Below, one piece after another: positions 16,778 to 25,085 of a stretch of 64,000 nt of DNA. Source of the DNA: Piscinibacter gummiphilus (lineage in GTDB: Bacteria > Pseudomonadota > Gammaproteobacteria > Burkholderiales > Burkholderiaceae_C); NCBI RefSeq assembly GCF_032681285.1, contig NZ_CP136336.1, forward strand, positions 4,637,001-4,701,000, given 5' to 3'. The notes beneath the pieces are model-generated. The model ran no database searches and was not told the origin of the DNA. It saw nothing but the letters and a program-made list of their open reading frames with translations. Each line of letters opens with the position of its first letter. Within the stretch, counting starts at the first letter, position 1. Both the position numbers and the translations under genes were made by a program.

Positions 16778-17389
16778 CTACGCCTTCGCGCTCGGCCGCG
16801 CCGACACACGCGCGTGCCAGGCGTGCAGGTGCGGCGTGTCGGCGGGCATGTCGAGGCCGATGAATTTCGCGAAGTCGACGGTCGTGAGGCCGATGATGTC
16901 GGCCATCGTGTAAACGCTGCCGGTCACGAACTCGCGGCCTTCGAGTTCACGGTCGAACCATTGCAGCGCCTTCGCATAGCGCTCGCGGTTGGACTCGCCG
17001 TAGTCCTTGTACTGCGTGCCCAGGCGCGAGGTGAGCGGGTGCGTGTGCACCCAGACGGCGCCCACCGGCGTCATCACCGTCAACTCGAGTCGGCGGATCC
17101 ACATGTCGACGTGCGCGCGCTCCAGCGCCGTGCGGCCGAAGAGCGGCGGCGTGGGGTGCAGCTCTTCGAGGTAGCGGCAGATCGCCACGCTCTCGCTCAG
17201 GTGCGTGCCGTCGTCGAGCTCCAGCACCGGCAGCTGGCCGAGGCTGTTCTTCTGCCTGAACTCGGGCGACTTGTGCGCACGGTCGCGGATCGACACGTCT
17301 TCGAGCGGCACGCTCACGCCCTTCTCGGCGAGGAAGATGCGCACACGGCGTGGGTTGGGGGCGGGGATGGGGGCGTTGTAGAGCTTCAC
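16778..17389 (-). CDS. Glutathione S-transferase family protein
   Basis: A 203-residue protein with an N-terminal thioredoxin-like domain (KLYNAPIPAPNPRRVRIFLA). The glutathione-binding cis-proline and Ser region are LGQLPVLELDDG and LSESVAIC, and an all-helical C-terminal domain contains SVYTMADI, the usual N-capping box motif region. The start is read as GTG at 17389 because GGGAGACAG lies just upstream and the fold begins right there; longer readings upstream lack homology to the fold. Substrate is unknown. Confidence 0.87.
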   Translation of the reverse strand: MKLYNAPIPAPNPRRVRIFLAEKGVSVPLEDVSIRDRAHKSPEFRQKNSLGQLPVLELDDGTHLSESVAICRYLEELHPTPPLFGRTALERAHVDMWIRRLELTVMTPVGAVWVHTHPLTSRLGTQYKDYGESNRERYAKALQWFDRELEGREFVTGSVYTMADIIGLTTVDFAKFIGLDMPADTPHLHAWHARVSARPSAKA

Positions 17390-17493
17390 GTTCTGTCTCC
17401 CGGTGTTGGTGTCAGGTGTGGGGCCGGCGCATGCTTGCAGCAAGCGCGCGCCGCCGCTGTCGCCGAGGCGATGCGCGACACCCGGGCAAGCCC

Positions 17494-17805
17494 CTACGCG
17501 CCGGGGTCGCCGAACGCCGCGACGAAGGCCTCGACGAACCGCGGCGAGCCGGTGAGCGTGAGCGTCACGCTGTGCCACGCGCGGCCGTCAGGGCCGGCTT
17601 CGACCTGCACCTGCAGGTCGTGGTCCCAGTCCATGCCGTCGTCGGCCGCGCCATGCGTGTGCGGAAACTCGCGCCACGCCCAGGCCAGCACCTCCTGCAC
17701 CTCGGCCATCACAGCGGCGTGCTGCGCGGGCCCGGTCGAGGCCAGCGCTTCGAGCGTGGTGACGCCCTCGTCGTTGTCGCTGATGTCGAAGCTCAGGTAG
17801 TGCAT
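17494..17805 (-). CDS. Hypothetical protein, 103 residues
   Basis: A small acidic protein beginning MHYLSFDISDNDEGVTTLEA and ending VEAFVAAFGDPGA. It has a central AWAWREFPHTHGAADD stretch rich in Trp, His and Asp. No signal peptide or membrane segment is visible and I recognise no family. It is divergent from the Nudix gene with 72 bp between starts. The ATG at 17805 has no strong Shine-Dalgarno. Two beta-strand-like segments flanking helices suggest a compact alpha/beta fold (inference). Confidence 0.6.
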   Translation of the reverse strand: MHYLSFDISDNDEGVTTLEALASTGPAQHAAVMAEVQEVLAWAWREFPHTHGAADDGMDWDHDLQVQVEAGPDGRAWHSVTLTLTGSPRFVEAFVAAFGDPGA

Positions 17806-17877
17806 GGGGTGAAACAGGTGGCAGGACAAGCTCGATTGCAGCAGAACCGAAACTGCGGCATCGTCGATGCTCCCACC

Positions 17878-18564
17878 ATGAACCCGCCTGCGCTCCCCGA
17901 CCTGCCGCGCGACGACGCGCTGCGCGCCCGCATCGAACGCCATCTGCGTGCCTTCGACGTGCAGGCAGCGCCCGCGGGCGGCACGCTTCCCACCGCCGCG
18001 GTGGCGCTCGCCATCGTCGACGAAGGGCTCGGGGCCGACCTGCGCGGCCTGCCCAAGCCCGCCGCGTGGAGCACGCAGGCCGCCCTCTTGCTCACGCGCC
18101 GCTCGGCGCAGCTGCGGCGCCACGCCGGCCAGTGGGCGCTGCCCGGAGGCCGCCTCGACGCGGGTGAAACCCCCGAGCAGGCCGCGCTGCGCGAGATGGC
18201 CGAAGAGGTGAACCTGGTGCTCGACGAACGCGCGGTGCTCGGCCGGCTCGACGATTTCGTCACCCGCTCGGGCTTCGTCATCACGCCGGTGGTGGTGTGG
18301 GCCGGTGCAGCGCGCGAGCTCGTGCCCAACCCGCACGAGGTGGCCAGCGTGCACCGCATCGCCGCGGCGGAATTCCTGCGCGCCGATGCGCCGCTGCTCG
18401 ACCGCATCGACGAGAGCGAGCACGCCGTGCTGCGCATGCCGGTGGGCGACGATTGGATCGCCGCACCCACCGCCGCGCTGCTCTACCAGTTCCGCGAGGT
18501 GTGCCTGGAAGGCCGCGCCACGCGGGTGGCGCATTTCGAGCAGCCGCTGTTCGCCTGGAAGTAG
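17878..18564 (+). CDS. Nudix hydrolase (CoA pyrophosphatase-like)
   Basis: A 228-residue protein with a Nudix box GGRLDAGETPEQAALREMAEE followed by VNL. The consensus G-x5-E-x7-REUxEExGU is kept except that the last Gly is Asn. The preceding TQAALLLTRRSAQLRRHAGQ matches the region before the box in the CoA pyrophosphatase (NudL) group, which cleaves CoA and acyl-CoA to phosphopantetheines and 3',5'-ADP. An N-terminal helical extension of about 75 residues precedes it. Substrate is inferred by resemblance only. Confidence 0.87.
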   Translation: MNPPALPDLPRDDALRARIERHLRAFDVQAAPAGGTLPTAAVALAIVDEGLGADLRGLPKPAAWSTQAALLLTRRSAQLRRHAGQWALPGGRLDAGETPEQAALREMAEEVNLVLDERAVLGRLDDFVTRSGFVITPVVVWAGAARELVPNPHEVASVHRIAAAEFLRADAPLLDRIDESEHAVLRMPVGDDWIAAPTAALLYQFREVCLEGRATRVAHFEQPLFAWK

Positions 18565-18568
18565 CGCC

Positions 18569-18766
18569 TCAGACCTGCATCGGCGGCTGCATCAGGTCGG
18601 CGTCGAAATCCATCAGCACGCTGGCGAGCTCGAGCCGGCGCCACAGCGCCGGGCGCATCTGCATGATGGCTTCGGGCGTCTTGGCCTGGGCCACCCAGGC
18701 GCTGATCTCGGCATGCTGGTCGGCCGTGAGCAGGTGCAGGGCCAACATCTCGTCCAGTGTCTGCAT
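18569..18766 (-). CDS. Small hypothetical protein, 65 residues
   Basis: MQTLDEMLALHLLTADQHAE opens a short, mostly helical, acidic protein. The start is well supported by AGGAGGTG six bases upstream of the ATG at 18766. No recognised family. A leucine-rich amphipathic helix and a WRRLELASVLMDFD segment suggest a protein-interaction or regulatory role, without further evidence. It is convergent with the Nudix gene (4-bp gap). Confidence 0.62.
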   Translation of the reverse strand: MQTLDEMLALHLLTADQHAEISAWVAQAKTPEAIMQMRPALWRRLELASVLMDFDADLMQPPMQV

Positions 18767-18931
18767 GGGTCCACCTCCTGAGTCACCTACAGCAAATCTC
18801 GCGCCTGACGCATTTTGAGGTCGGAGGTGAAGCGGTGCGGATCGCCCTTTATTCCGCGCATTGCGCCGCGGCGGCCGCGTCAAAGTGCACCGCATGGGGC
18901 TCCTCGCCCCGCCGACCACCGGAGATGTGCA

Positions 18932-19243
18932 GTGTTCCGCGAACAAACCCGACTTCGTGACCAGATCGTGTTCCTGGAGGTTGCCGACGGCCACCACGTC
19001 GAGATGAATGCCTGGCGCTACCTCTGGGCCGCGCGCACCGCTCGCACGATCATCGAGCGCGAGCTGGGCGAAGTGCGCATGAGCGAGTTCGCGCTCCCGC
19101 AGCTGCCCACGCTGCAGACCACCGCCGAGAACATCTACTTCGAGAGCTACGGCTGCTTCGCCGACCTCGACGGCAGCGGCCACGCCGCCCTCGCGCAGCA
19201 GCTGGCCGACCAGCTGATCAAGCGCGTGCGCACGCCGGCCTGA
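18932..19243 (+). CDS. Hypothetical protein, 103 residues
   Basis: A soluble alpha/beta-looking protein, VFREQTRLRDQIVFLEVADG to the end LIKRVRTPA. The start GTG at 18932 is preceded by GGAG at eight bases. A central helix (AWRYLWAARTARTIIERELGE) is followed by AENIYFESYGCFADLDG. No family is recognised and no signal peptide is present. It is convergent with the thioredoxin-like gene (7-bp gap). The 165-bp region upstream, shared with the divergent 65-residue protein, contains an A/T-rich patch near 18795-18855 that could hold promoters. Confidence 0.6.
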   Translation: MFREQTRLRDQIVFLEVADGHHVEMNAWRYLWAARTARTIIERELGEVRMSEFALPQLPTLQTTAENIYFESYGCFADLDGSGHAALAQQLADQLIKRVRTPA

Positions 19244-19250
19244 CGGCCGC

Positions 19251-19784
19251 TCAGCGCTGCGCGAGCAGCGTGCGAATGGCGCCTTCCGTGCGCTCGTACT
19301 CGCCCTCGCCGAAGCGCTTGTAGCGGATGCGCCCCCGCGCATCGACGAGATAGAACGCCGGCCAGTACTGGTTGCCATAGGCCTTCCAGGTGGCCCAGTC
19401 GTTGTCTTGCGCCACCGGATGGCGGATGCCCTGGCGCTTCATCGCCGACAGGAGCTTGTCGACGGGGTGCTCGAGCGGGAACTCGGGCGTGTGCACGCCG
19501 ACGATGGTCAAGCCCTGCGGGGTGTAGCGCTCGGCCCAGGCGTTCACGTAGGGCATGGTGCGCTGGCAGTTGATGCAGCCGAAGGTCCAGAAGTCGACCA
19601 GCACCACGCGGCCGCGCAGGCCACGCATCGTGAGGGGCTCCGAATTGAGCCAGCGCTCGATGCCTGCGAACTCGGGCGCGGCGCCGAGGTCGGGCAGCTG
19701 CGAATTCGAGCCCCCGGCACGCACGGGCAGCGCCGCAGCGGCCAGCGTGTGGAGCAGGTGGCGGCGAGAGAGTCGAAGGGGCAT
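19251..19784 (-). CDS. TlpA/redoxin-like periplasmic thioredoxin
   Basis: A 177-residue protein with a Tat-like or Sec leader (MPLRLSRRHLLHTLAAAALP). The thioredoxin fold has the redox pair Cys70-Cys73 in WTFGCINCQR, then GLTIVGVHTPEFP and the cis-proline in QYWPAFYLVD. The FGCINCxR motif is characteristic of DipZ/TlpA-type redoxins, which reduce or oxidise exported thiol proteins. It stands alone, with no CcdA-like membrane partner nearby. The twin-Arg leader suggests Tat export (inference). Confidence 0.85.
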   Translation of the reverse strand: MPLRLSRRHLLHTLAAAALPVRAGGSNSQLPDLGAAPEFAGIERWLNSEPLTMRGLRGRVVLVDFWTFGCINCQRTMPYVNAWAERYTPQGLTIVGVHTPEFPLEHPVDKLLSAMKRQGIRHPVAQDNDWATWKAYGNQYWPAFYLVDARGRIRYKRFGEGEYERTEGAIRTLLAQR

Positions 19785-19955
19785 CGCGTCTTCCTTTTGG
19801 TGCCGAAGCCGGCTGCATGGGTCGTGATGGAAGCGCGCGTCTTACAAGGTGGCCGCAAGAGCAATCGGCGTTCCACGTCGCCCACATAGGAATGGCTGGG
19901 TCGAGGTGGAGCCGCGGGCTATAAACAACCGGCCCCCACCACTTCGGAGACGTTC

Positions 19956-21080
19956 ATGCCCACACCTTCCGCATCGTCCAAGCTGCGGCAAGTCACCGCG
20001 CCGCACGCGCCTTCGTCACCCGTCGTGCGGGCCATCGACGTGGGCTTCGGGCTCGTGAAGCTCACGGTGAACGACGACGACGGCGTGAACATCATCCACT
20101 TCCCGTCAATGGCCATCCCGGCCGACGCGAGTGCGGTGCGCAGCCTCGGCACCCGCCGCCGCGACACCTACGACGTGCCGGTCAACGGCGCTCTGTTCGA
20201 AGTGGGCCGCGATGTGGGCCTCGCGCAGGCCGGTGGCAGCTTCGGCCGCGACGTGACCGACGAGTTCTACCGCGGCACCATCTACGAGGCCCTCACCAAG
20301 GGTGCGCTGCGCTACATGGCCGATGCCGGCGACACCCGCATCGACCTGCTGGTGCTCGGTCTGCCCGTCAACCAGTACAACGACGCCAACCGCCGCGACT
20401 TCCTGCGCGCCCACTACGAGGGCGAGCTCGACGTGGGCGATGGCAAGAAGGTGACCGTGGCCAAGGTGATCGTGCAGGCCCAGCCGATGGGGGGCTACGC
20501 CGCCATCGGCGAAGAGCTCGACGAACTCAACGCCGTCATCACGCAGACGGGTGGCGCGCTCGAGCCGCTGGAAAGTGCCGACGACCTCGACGATCTCTCG
20601 GTGCTGATGGTCGACCCCGGCGAGCACACGCTCGACTGGCTGCTGATCCAGCAGGGCTCGATCAACCCGCGCGCGAGCGGCGCCGCCTCCGACGCCGGCC
20701 GGCACCGCGTGGTGCGTGCAGTGCAGGAGTCGCTCGCGGCCGACGTGGGCCGCCCGCTCGGCCCGGCGGTGATGCCGCGCATCAACGAAGCGCTGCGCGC
20801 CGGCAAGCCCGTCAAGCTCTCGGGCACGGCGCATGCGCTCGACCGCTTCGAGCCGGTGGTGATGAGCGTGGTGGAAGACTCGATCAACCGCATGGTCGAC
20901 GGGCTGCGCGATGCGCACGAGATCATCGACCTCGTGGTGCTCGTGGGCGGCCACCCCGAGCGCTACCGCGACGTGCTGCAAAAGCGCTTCCCGGCCATCC
21001 CGGTGTTCGTGATGCCCGAGCCGATGGCGGCCAACGTGCGGGGTTTCCAGATGATCGGCGAAGCGCTCGCCGAGAGCTGA
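19956..21080 (+). CDS. ParM/StbA-like actin-family ATPase
   Basis: A 374-residue actin-fold protein. Phosphate-1 is AIDVGFGLVK, phosphate-2 is MVDPGEHTLDW and the adenosine motif is LVVLVGGHPERY. These are the three nucleotide-binding signatures of plasmid segregation actins (ParM/StbA and relatives), and the length is typical. ParM filaments push plasmid copies apart when nucleated by ParR bound to parC. The gene has CGGAGACGTTC before the ATG. It is followed after 8 bp by a gene with ParR-like features. No plasmid replication, relaxase or integrase gene lies nearby, so this is either a chromosomal orphan or part of an integrated element whose borders I cannot see. Confidence 0.87.
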   Translation: MPTPSASSKLRQVTAPHAPSSPVVRAIDVGFGLVKLTVNDDDGVNIIHFPSMAIPADASAVRSLGTRRRDTYDVPVNGALFEVGRDVGLAQAGGSFGRDVTDEFYRGTIYEALTKGALRYMADAGDTRIDLLVLGLPVNQYNDANRRDFLRAHYEGELDVGDGKKVTVAKVIVQAQPMGGYAAIGEELDELNAVITQTGGALEPLESADDLDDLSVLMVDPGEHTLDWLLIQQGSINPRASGAASDAGRHRVVRAVQESLAADVGRPLGPAVMPRINEALRAGKPVKLSGTAHALDRFEPVVMSVVEDSINRMVDGLRDAHEIIDLVVLVGGHPERYRDVLQKRFPAIPVFVMPEPMAANVRGFQMIGEALAES

Positions 21081-21088
21081 GCCGGCCC

Positions 21089-21658
21089 ATGCGACTGGAA
21101 ATCGACATCGACAGCGAGGTCTACCCCGAGCTCCACGCCGCCCTCTCCGCCCTCAAGAGCACCCGTGCCCGCGCCGAGCGCCTGCGCCAGCTGGCCGCCA
21201 CCGGGTTGGTGGGGGAAAAGGTGCGCCTGCACGGCAGCGCCGCGATGGCCGCACCCGCGGTGGACGCACCTGCCGAGATCGTGACGCGCGCCGACGTCAA
21301 ACCCTTGCCGCCGCAAGAGCCCGCGCTGCGCCCGCCCGATCGCCGCCGCAAGCGGCCGAGCCGCGAAGACGTGGAGCAGGTGATGCGCGAGCTGCCGGTG
21401 CTGATGGACGTGGTGGCCGACGTGCGGCCCTTGCCCATGCCGCACGACGACGAGCCGCAGCACACCGATCCTCACGACGAGCCCGCCCCCTGGGCCGCGA
21501 TGAACGCCTACCCCGACGACCTCTCCACCGACGACGACGCCCCTGACGGCACGGCCCTTCCCGACGCTGCGCTGCACGTCACCGCCCTGTCGCACAAGCC
21601 GGCCACTCGCTCGCGCCTCATGCGCATGAAGGAGCGCGGCCTCTTCAAGAACGGCTGA
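21089..21658 (+). CDS. Putative ParR-like adaptor partnering the ParM-like protein
   Basis: A 189-residue protein in two parts. Residues 1-50 (MRLEIDIDSEVYPELHAALS, then RARAERLRQLAATGL) show a beta-strand followed by helices, as in the ribbon-helix-helix-like N-termini of ParR/StbB proteins. Residues 60-170 are a low-complexity Pro/Asp/His-rich linker with an internal helix (EDVEQVMRELPVLMDVV). The last 15 residues (SRLMRMKERGLFKNG) are basic. ParR proteins bind DNA with the N-terminus and ParM filaments with a C-terminal peptide, so this layout fits, but homology is not proven. It lies 8 bp after the ParM-like gene, without its own clear ribosome site. Confidence 0.6.
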   Translation: MRLEIDIDSEVYPELHAALSALKSTRARAERLRQLAATGLVGEKVRLHGSAAMAAPAVDAPAEIVTRADVKPLPPQEPALRPPDRRRKRPSREDVEQVMRELPVLMDVVADVRPLPMPHDDEPQHTDPHDEPAPWAAMNAYPDDLSTDDDAPDGTALPDAALHVTALSHKPATRSRLMRMKERGLFKNG

Positions 21659-21791
21659 GCCGCCCTCTGTGGGCGAAGGCTGACAGGCACGACTCCGCAT
21701 CCCCTTCACGACGACGCGCGTCGCGGCGATGGAGCGCCGAAGCACCCGCTCCTAAGCTGGTGGCTCGTTCAATGAACTGAAGGAGATGTCC

Positions 21792-22304
21792 ATGTTGAAG
21801 TCCAACACCCCCGAGAAGAAGTCTCATCCTGCCGCGACCGGCACTGGCGCCGTGATCGGCGGCGTGGCGGGCGGCGTGGCCGGCGGTGCCGCCGCTGGTG
21901 CTGCCATCGGCGGCATGACCGGCCCGGTGGGCGCGGCCGTCGGCGCTGCTGCAGGCGCGGTGGTGGGCGCTCTCTCGGGCAAGGCCGTGGCGCGTGCCGT
22001 CGACCCGGCCGCCGAAGACACCTACTGGCGCGACAACTACGCCGACCGCCCCTACGTCGACCGGGCCCTGGGCTACGACGACTACCAGCCGGCCTACGGC
22101 TACGGCGTCGACGCGTACAGCCGCTACCCGGGCCGCACCTTCGACGAAGTGGAGCCCGAACTCAGCCGGGGCTGGAGCGCCCGCCGCGGCACCTCGGGCC
22201 TGGAGTGGGACAACGCCAAGCACGCCTCGCGCGACGCCTGGCACCGCCTGAGCAACACGGTGGAAAACGTGATCCCGGGCGACTCGGACCGCGACGGCCA
22301 CTGA
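21792..22304 (+). CDS. Glycine-zipper domain protein
   Basis: A 170-residue protein. After a short polar N-terminus, residues 15-75 are an Ala/Gly-rich stretch (repeats such as GGVAGGVAGGAAAGAAIGG) with small residues every four positions, a glycine zipper able to insert in membranes. The C-terminal half is Tyr/Asp-rich (YADRPYVDRALGYDDYQPAY). There is no signal peptide, suggesting cytoplasmic or stress-related membrane association. AAGGAG six bases before the ATG at 21792 decides the start over the ATG at 21786. A strong terminator follows at 22327. Confidence 0.78.
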   Translation: MLKSNTPEKKSHPAATGTGAVIGGVAGGVAGGAAAGAAIGGMTGPVGAAVGAAAGAVVGALSGKAVARAVDPAAEDTYWRDNYADRPYVDRALGYDDYQPAYGYGVDAYSRYPGRTFDEVEPELSRGWSARRGTSGLEWDNAKHASRDAWHRLSNTVENVIPGDSDRDGH

Positions 22305-22326
22305 GCGCGTTTTCGCTTAGCCATCC

Positions 22327-22351
22327 AAGGGCGCCTCGAGGCGCCCTTTTT
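22327..22351. terminator. Bidirectional rho-independent terminator
   Basis: A perfect 22-base palindrome of two 11-base arms (AAGGGCGCCTC and GAGGCGCCCTT, 22327-22348) is followed by T residues. With an A pair at its left edge it can end transcription from both the glycine-zipper gene and the convergent LysR gene, whose stop codon sits at its right edge. Confidence 0.9.
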
Positions 22352-23247
22352 CATGCCTGCCGTTTGCGCAGCCCGTCAAGCACGTCGAGCGTGGCCTTGA
22401 CGCGCGGTGGCATCAGGCGCGACGACGGCATCACCAAATTGATCGGCATCGGCGCAGGCCGGTGGGCGGGCAGCACCTCCACCACACGGCCGCTCGAGAG
22501 TTCGTCGCTCACCATGTAGTCGGGGACTTGCGCAAGGCCCAGCCCGAGCACAGCAGCAGCCACCATGCCCTCGCCGTCGTTCACCTGGGCACGCGGCTCG
22601 GGGTGCAGCACGACCGCGCGGCGGCCCTGGCGCAATTGCCAGGGCCGGCTGCGCCCGCTGCTCGGCAGACGGAAGGTGACGGCCGCGTGGCGCGCAAGGT
22701 CGTCGATGCGCCAGGGCGTGCCGTGGGCCGCCAGATAGTCTGGGCTCGCGACGATCACCAGTTGCTGCCAGTCGATGCGGCGTGCGACGAGCGTTGAATC
22801 CTGCAGAGCCCCCACGCGGACCGCCATGTCGAGCCCTTCGCGCACGAGGTCGGCGTAGCCGTCTTGCAGGCGCACATCGAGCTTGAGATCGGGGTGCTGG
22901 CGCAGCAACTGGCCCAGCAGCGGCATCACGATGCGCCGACCGTAGGTGATGGGCAGGTCGATGCGCAGCGTGCCCGACGGCGCGGCCCGCACGCCGGCCG
23001 CTTCGGCCTGCAGATCTTCCACTTCGGCCAACACCCGCTCGCAGCGGCGGTAGAGACGCTCGCCATCGTCGGTGAGGCTGACGCGGCGTGTGGTGCGGTG
23101 GAACAGCTTGACACCGAGCTCGGCTTCCAGTCGCGCGATGCTCTTGGCCACGGTGGACGGCGAGCTGCCGAGGTCGCGCGCCGCCTCGGCGAAGCTGCCG
23201 CGGCGCGCGGCCTGTGCGAACGACAGGAACTTCTGAACACCGCTCAT
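22351..23247 (-). CDS. LysR-family transcriptional regulator
   Basis: A 298-residue regulator. The N-terminal winged helix-turn-helix reads FAQAARRGSFAEAARDLGSS with STVAKSIARLEAELGVKLFH, and the C-terminal periplasmic-binding-like effector domain includes GTLRIDLPITYG and DMAVRVGALQDST. The ATG at 23247 has GAGGTGG upstream; a longer reading to 23364 is rejected. It is divergent from a cupin gene, with an inverted-repeat operator in the 148-bp gap, the standard arrangement for a regulator controlling itself and its neighbour. The effector is unknown. Confidence 0.92.
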   Translation of the reverse strand: MSGVQKFLSFAQAARRGSFAEAARDLGSSPSTVAKSIARLEAELGVKLFHRTTRRVSLTDDGERLYRRCERVLAEVEDLQAEAAGVRAAPSGTLRIDLPITYGRRIVMPLLGQLLRQHPDLKLDVRLQDGYADLVREGLDMAVRVGALQDSTLVARRIDWQQLVIVASPDYLAAHGTPWRIDDLARHAAVTFRLPSSGRSRPWQLRQGRRAVVLHPEPRAQVNDGEGMVAAAVLGLGLAQVPDYMVSDELSSGRVVEVLPAHRPAPMPINLVMPSSRLMPPRVKATLDVLDGLRKRQA

Positions 23248-23266
23248 GCGACCCCACCTCGAAGCG

Positions 23267-23289
23267 ATTGCCGAACTTTCGTCGGCAAT
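23267..23289. promoter_or_regulatory. LysR-type operator
   Basis: ATTGCCGA (23267-23274), a 7-base spacer ACTTTCG, and TCGGCAAT (23282-23289) form a perfect 8-base inverted repeat containing a T-N11-A core. It lies 20 bp upstream of the lysR start and about 107 bp upstream of the cupin start, as expected for a LysR activation/autorepression site. Confidence 0.75.
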
Positions 23290-23395
23290 GATACGGCGCT
23301 GCCGCATCTTCTCTTCAGGGCTGGCCAAGCCCACACTGCCTCCTGTCCCGGCGCCGGCGGACACCTTTCAACGTCATCGCAACACAGGAGAAACC

Positions 23396-23773
23396 ATGAA
23401 CGTGATCGAACAGACGCGCCCCGAGGCGAGCCCCATCCCAGGCGTCGCGCACAGCACCTTCGCCAGCCACCATCACGGTCTCACGCAGTTGTCGGTCTGG
23501 CGGCAGACCCTCAGCCCGGGTGCTGCCACGCCGCCTCACCGCCACGAATGCGACGAGGTCGTGCTCTGCCTGGGCGGCTGGGGCGAGGTGCACAGCGAAG
23601 ACCGCGTGCAGCGCTTCGGCCCCGACAGCACCGTGGTACTGCCGGCAAACCGCGACCACCAGCTCTTCAATGTGGGCCCGCTGCCGCTCGAGATCATTGG
23701 CGTCTTCGCGGCCACCCCGGTGGCCACGTGCCTGCCTGACGGAACGCCGCTCGAGCTGCCTTGGACGAGTTGA
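23396..23773 (+). CDS. Cupin-domain protein
   Basis: A 125-residue single cupin. The metal-binding motif is visible as [11 protein letters not shown] (two His and Glu) with the second motif around [11 protein letters not shown]. Small cupins of this size act as metal-dependent dioxygenases, isomerases or ligand sensors; which applies here cannot be told. The ATG at 23396 is preceded by CAGGAG. It is probably controlled by the divergent LysR protein through the operator at 23267. Confidence 0.85.
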   Translation: MNVIEQTRPEASPIPGVAHSTFASHHHGLTQLSVWRQTLSPGAATPPHRHECDEVVLCLGGWGEVHSEDRVQRFGPDSTVVLPANRDHQLFNVGPLPLEIIGVFAATPVATCLPDGTPLELPWTS

Positions 23774-23867
23774 AGCACGGGCTGTTCACTGCGCGACAGC
23801 GGCCCTCGCGTTTTGTGGTCATCATGGGTTTGGCCCCTTCATCAACGTTCTGCCAGAGGCAACACCC

Positions 23868-25040
23868 ATGACTTCTTCGAACCGTCAGGCCGTCATCGTT
23901 TCCTATGCCCGCACCGGCCTCGCGAAGGCCGCGCGCGGCGGCTTCAACATCACGCCGAGCATGACCATGCTCGGCCATGCGATCAAGCACGCAGTCGACC
24001 GCTCGAAGGTCGACCCCAAGGAAGTGGAAGACGTGATCGCGGGCCAAGTGGCCGCCTCGGGCAACGTCGCGCGCAGCGCGGGCCTGCTCGCCGGCCTGCC
24101 GGTCACGACCAGTGGCATGACGCTCAACCGCGCCTGCTCGTCGGGCCTGAACGCGATCGCGGTCGCGGCCAACTACATCCTCCACGACGGCGCCAACATC
24201 ATGGTGGCCGGCGGTGTGGACTCGATCAGCCACCAGGGCGGCGGTGGCGGCGGGCAGGACCCGACGCTCACCGACCTGCACCCCGCGATCTGGATGCCGA
24301 TGATTGACACCGCCGACATCGTGGCGCAGCGCTACGGCATCAGCCGCGAGTACCAGGACGAATACTCGCTGCGCTCGCAGCAGCTGATGGCCGCCGCGCA
24401 GAAGGCCGGCAAGTTCAAGGACGAGATCATTTCGGTGAAGACGAAGATGAAGCTCGTCGACAAGGTCACCAAGGCCGAGACCATCGTCGATGCGGTGGTC
24501 GACCGCGACGAGTGCAACCGCCCCGACACCACGCTCGAAGGCTTGGCGAAGCTGGAGCCGGTGCGCGGGCCCGGCAAGTTCGTCACGGCGGGCAACGCGA
24601 GCCAACTCAGCGATGGCGCGGCCGCGGTGGTGCTGATGGAAGCGAAGGAAGCCGAGAAGCGCGGCCTGCAGCCGCTGGGTGCCTTCAAGGGCTGGGCCGT
24701 CGCCGGCTGCGAGCCTGACGAGATGGGCATCGGCCCGGTCTTCGCGATTCCGCGCCTGCTGGAGCGCCACGGGTTGAAGATCGACGACATCGACCTGTGG
24801 GAGCTGAACGAGGCCTTCGCCAGTCAGTGCCTCTACAGCCGCGACAAGCTCGGCATCAACCCCGACATCTACAACGTCAACGGTGGGTCGATTGCCATCG
24901 GCCACCCCTTCGGCATGACGGGTGCGCGCCTCACCGGCCATGTGCTGATGGAGGGCAAGCGCCGTGGCGCGAAGCATGTGGTGGTGTCGATGTGCATCGG
25001 CGGCGGCATGGGCGGCGCGGGGCTGTTCGAAGTGTTCTGA
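23868..25040 (+). CDS. Thiolase (acetyl-CoA acyltransferase)
   Basis: A 390-residue degradative thiolase. Catalytic residues are visible: nucleophile Cys90 in NRACSSGL, His in [16 protein letters not shown] and Cys in [11 protein letters not shown]. It cleaves 3-ketoacyl-CoA to acetyl-CoA and a shortened acyl-CoA. It is first in an operon with a multifunctional hydratase/dehydrogenase and two acyl-CoA dehydrogenases, giving a full beta-oxidation cycle. The opening [20 protein letters not shown] differs from the classical FadA start (TPxG) and suggests a specialised substrate (inference). A few bases of weak ribosome-site sequence precede the ATG. Confidence 0.92.
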   Translation: MTSSNRQAVIVSYARTGLAKAARGGFNITPSMTMLGHAIKHAVDRSKVDPKEVEDVIAGQVAASGNVARSAGLLAGLPVTTSGMTLNRACSSGLNAIAVAANYILHDGANIMVAGGVDSISHQGGGGGGQDPTLTDLHPAIWMPMIDTADIVAQRYGISREYQDEYSLRSQQLMAAAQKAGKFKDEIISVKTKMKLVDKVTKAETIVDAVVDRDECNRPDTTLEGLAKLEPVRGPGKFVTAGNASQLSDGAAAVVLMEAKEAEKRGLQPLGAFKGWAVAGCEPDEMGIGPVFAIPRLLERHGLKIDDIDLWELNEAFASQCLYSRDKLGINPDIYNVNGGSIAIGHPFGMTGARLTGHVLMEGKRRGAKHVVVSMCIGGGMGGAGLFEVF

Positions 25041-25085
25041 GCGTCTGCTCTGACCCATTCCACACAACAGGACGGAGACAAACCC

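Noticed and set aside
19956..21658. ParM pair as proof of an integrated plasmid
   Set aside because: No integrase, relaxase, replication gene, tRNA target or direct-repeat border is visible nearby.
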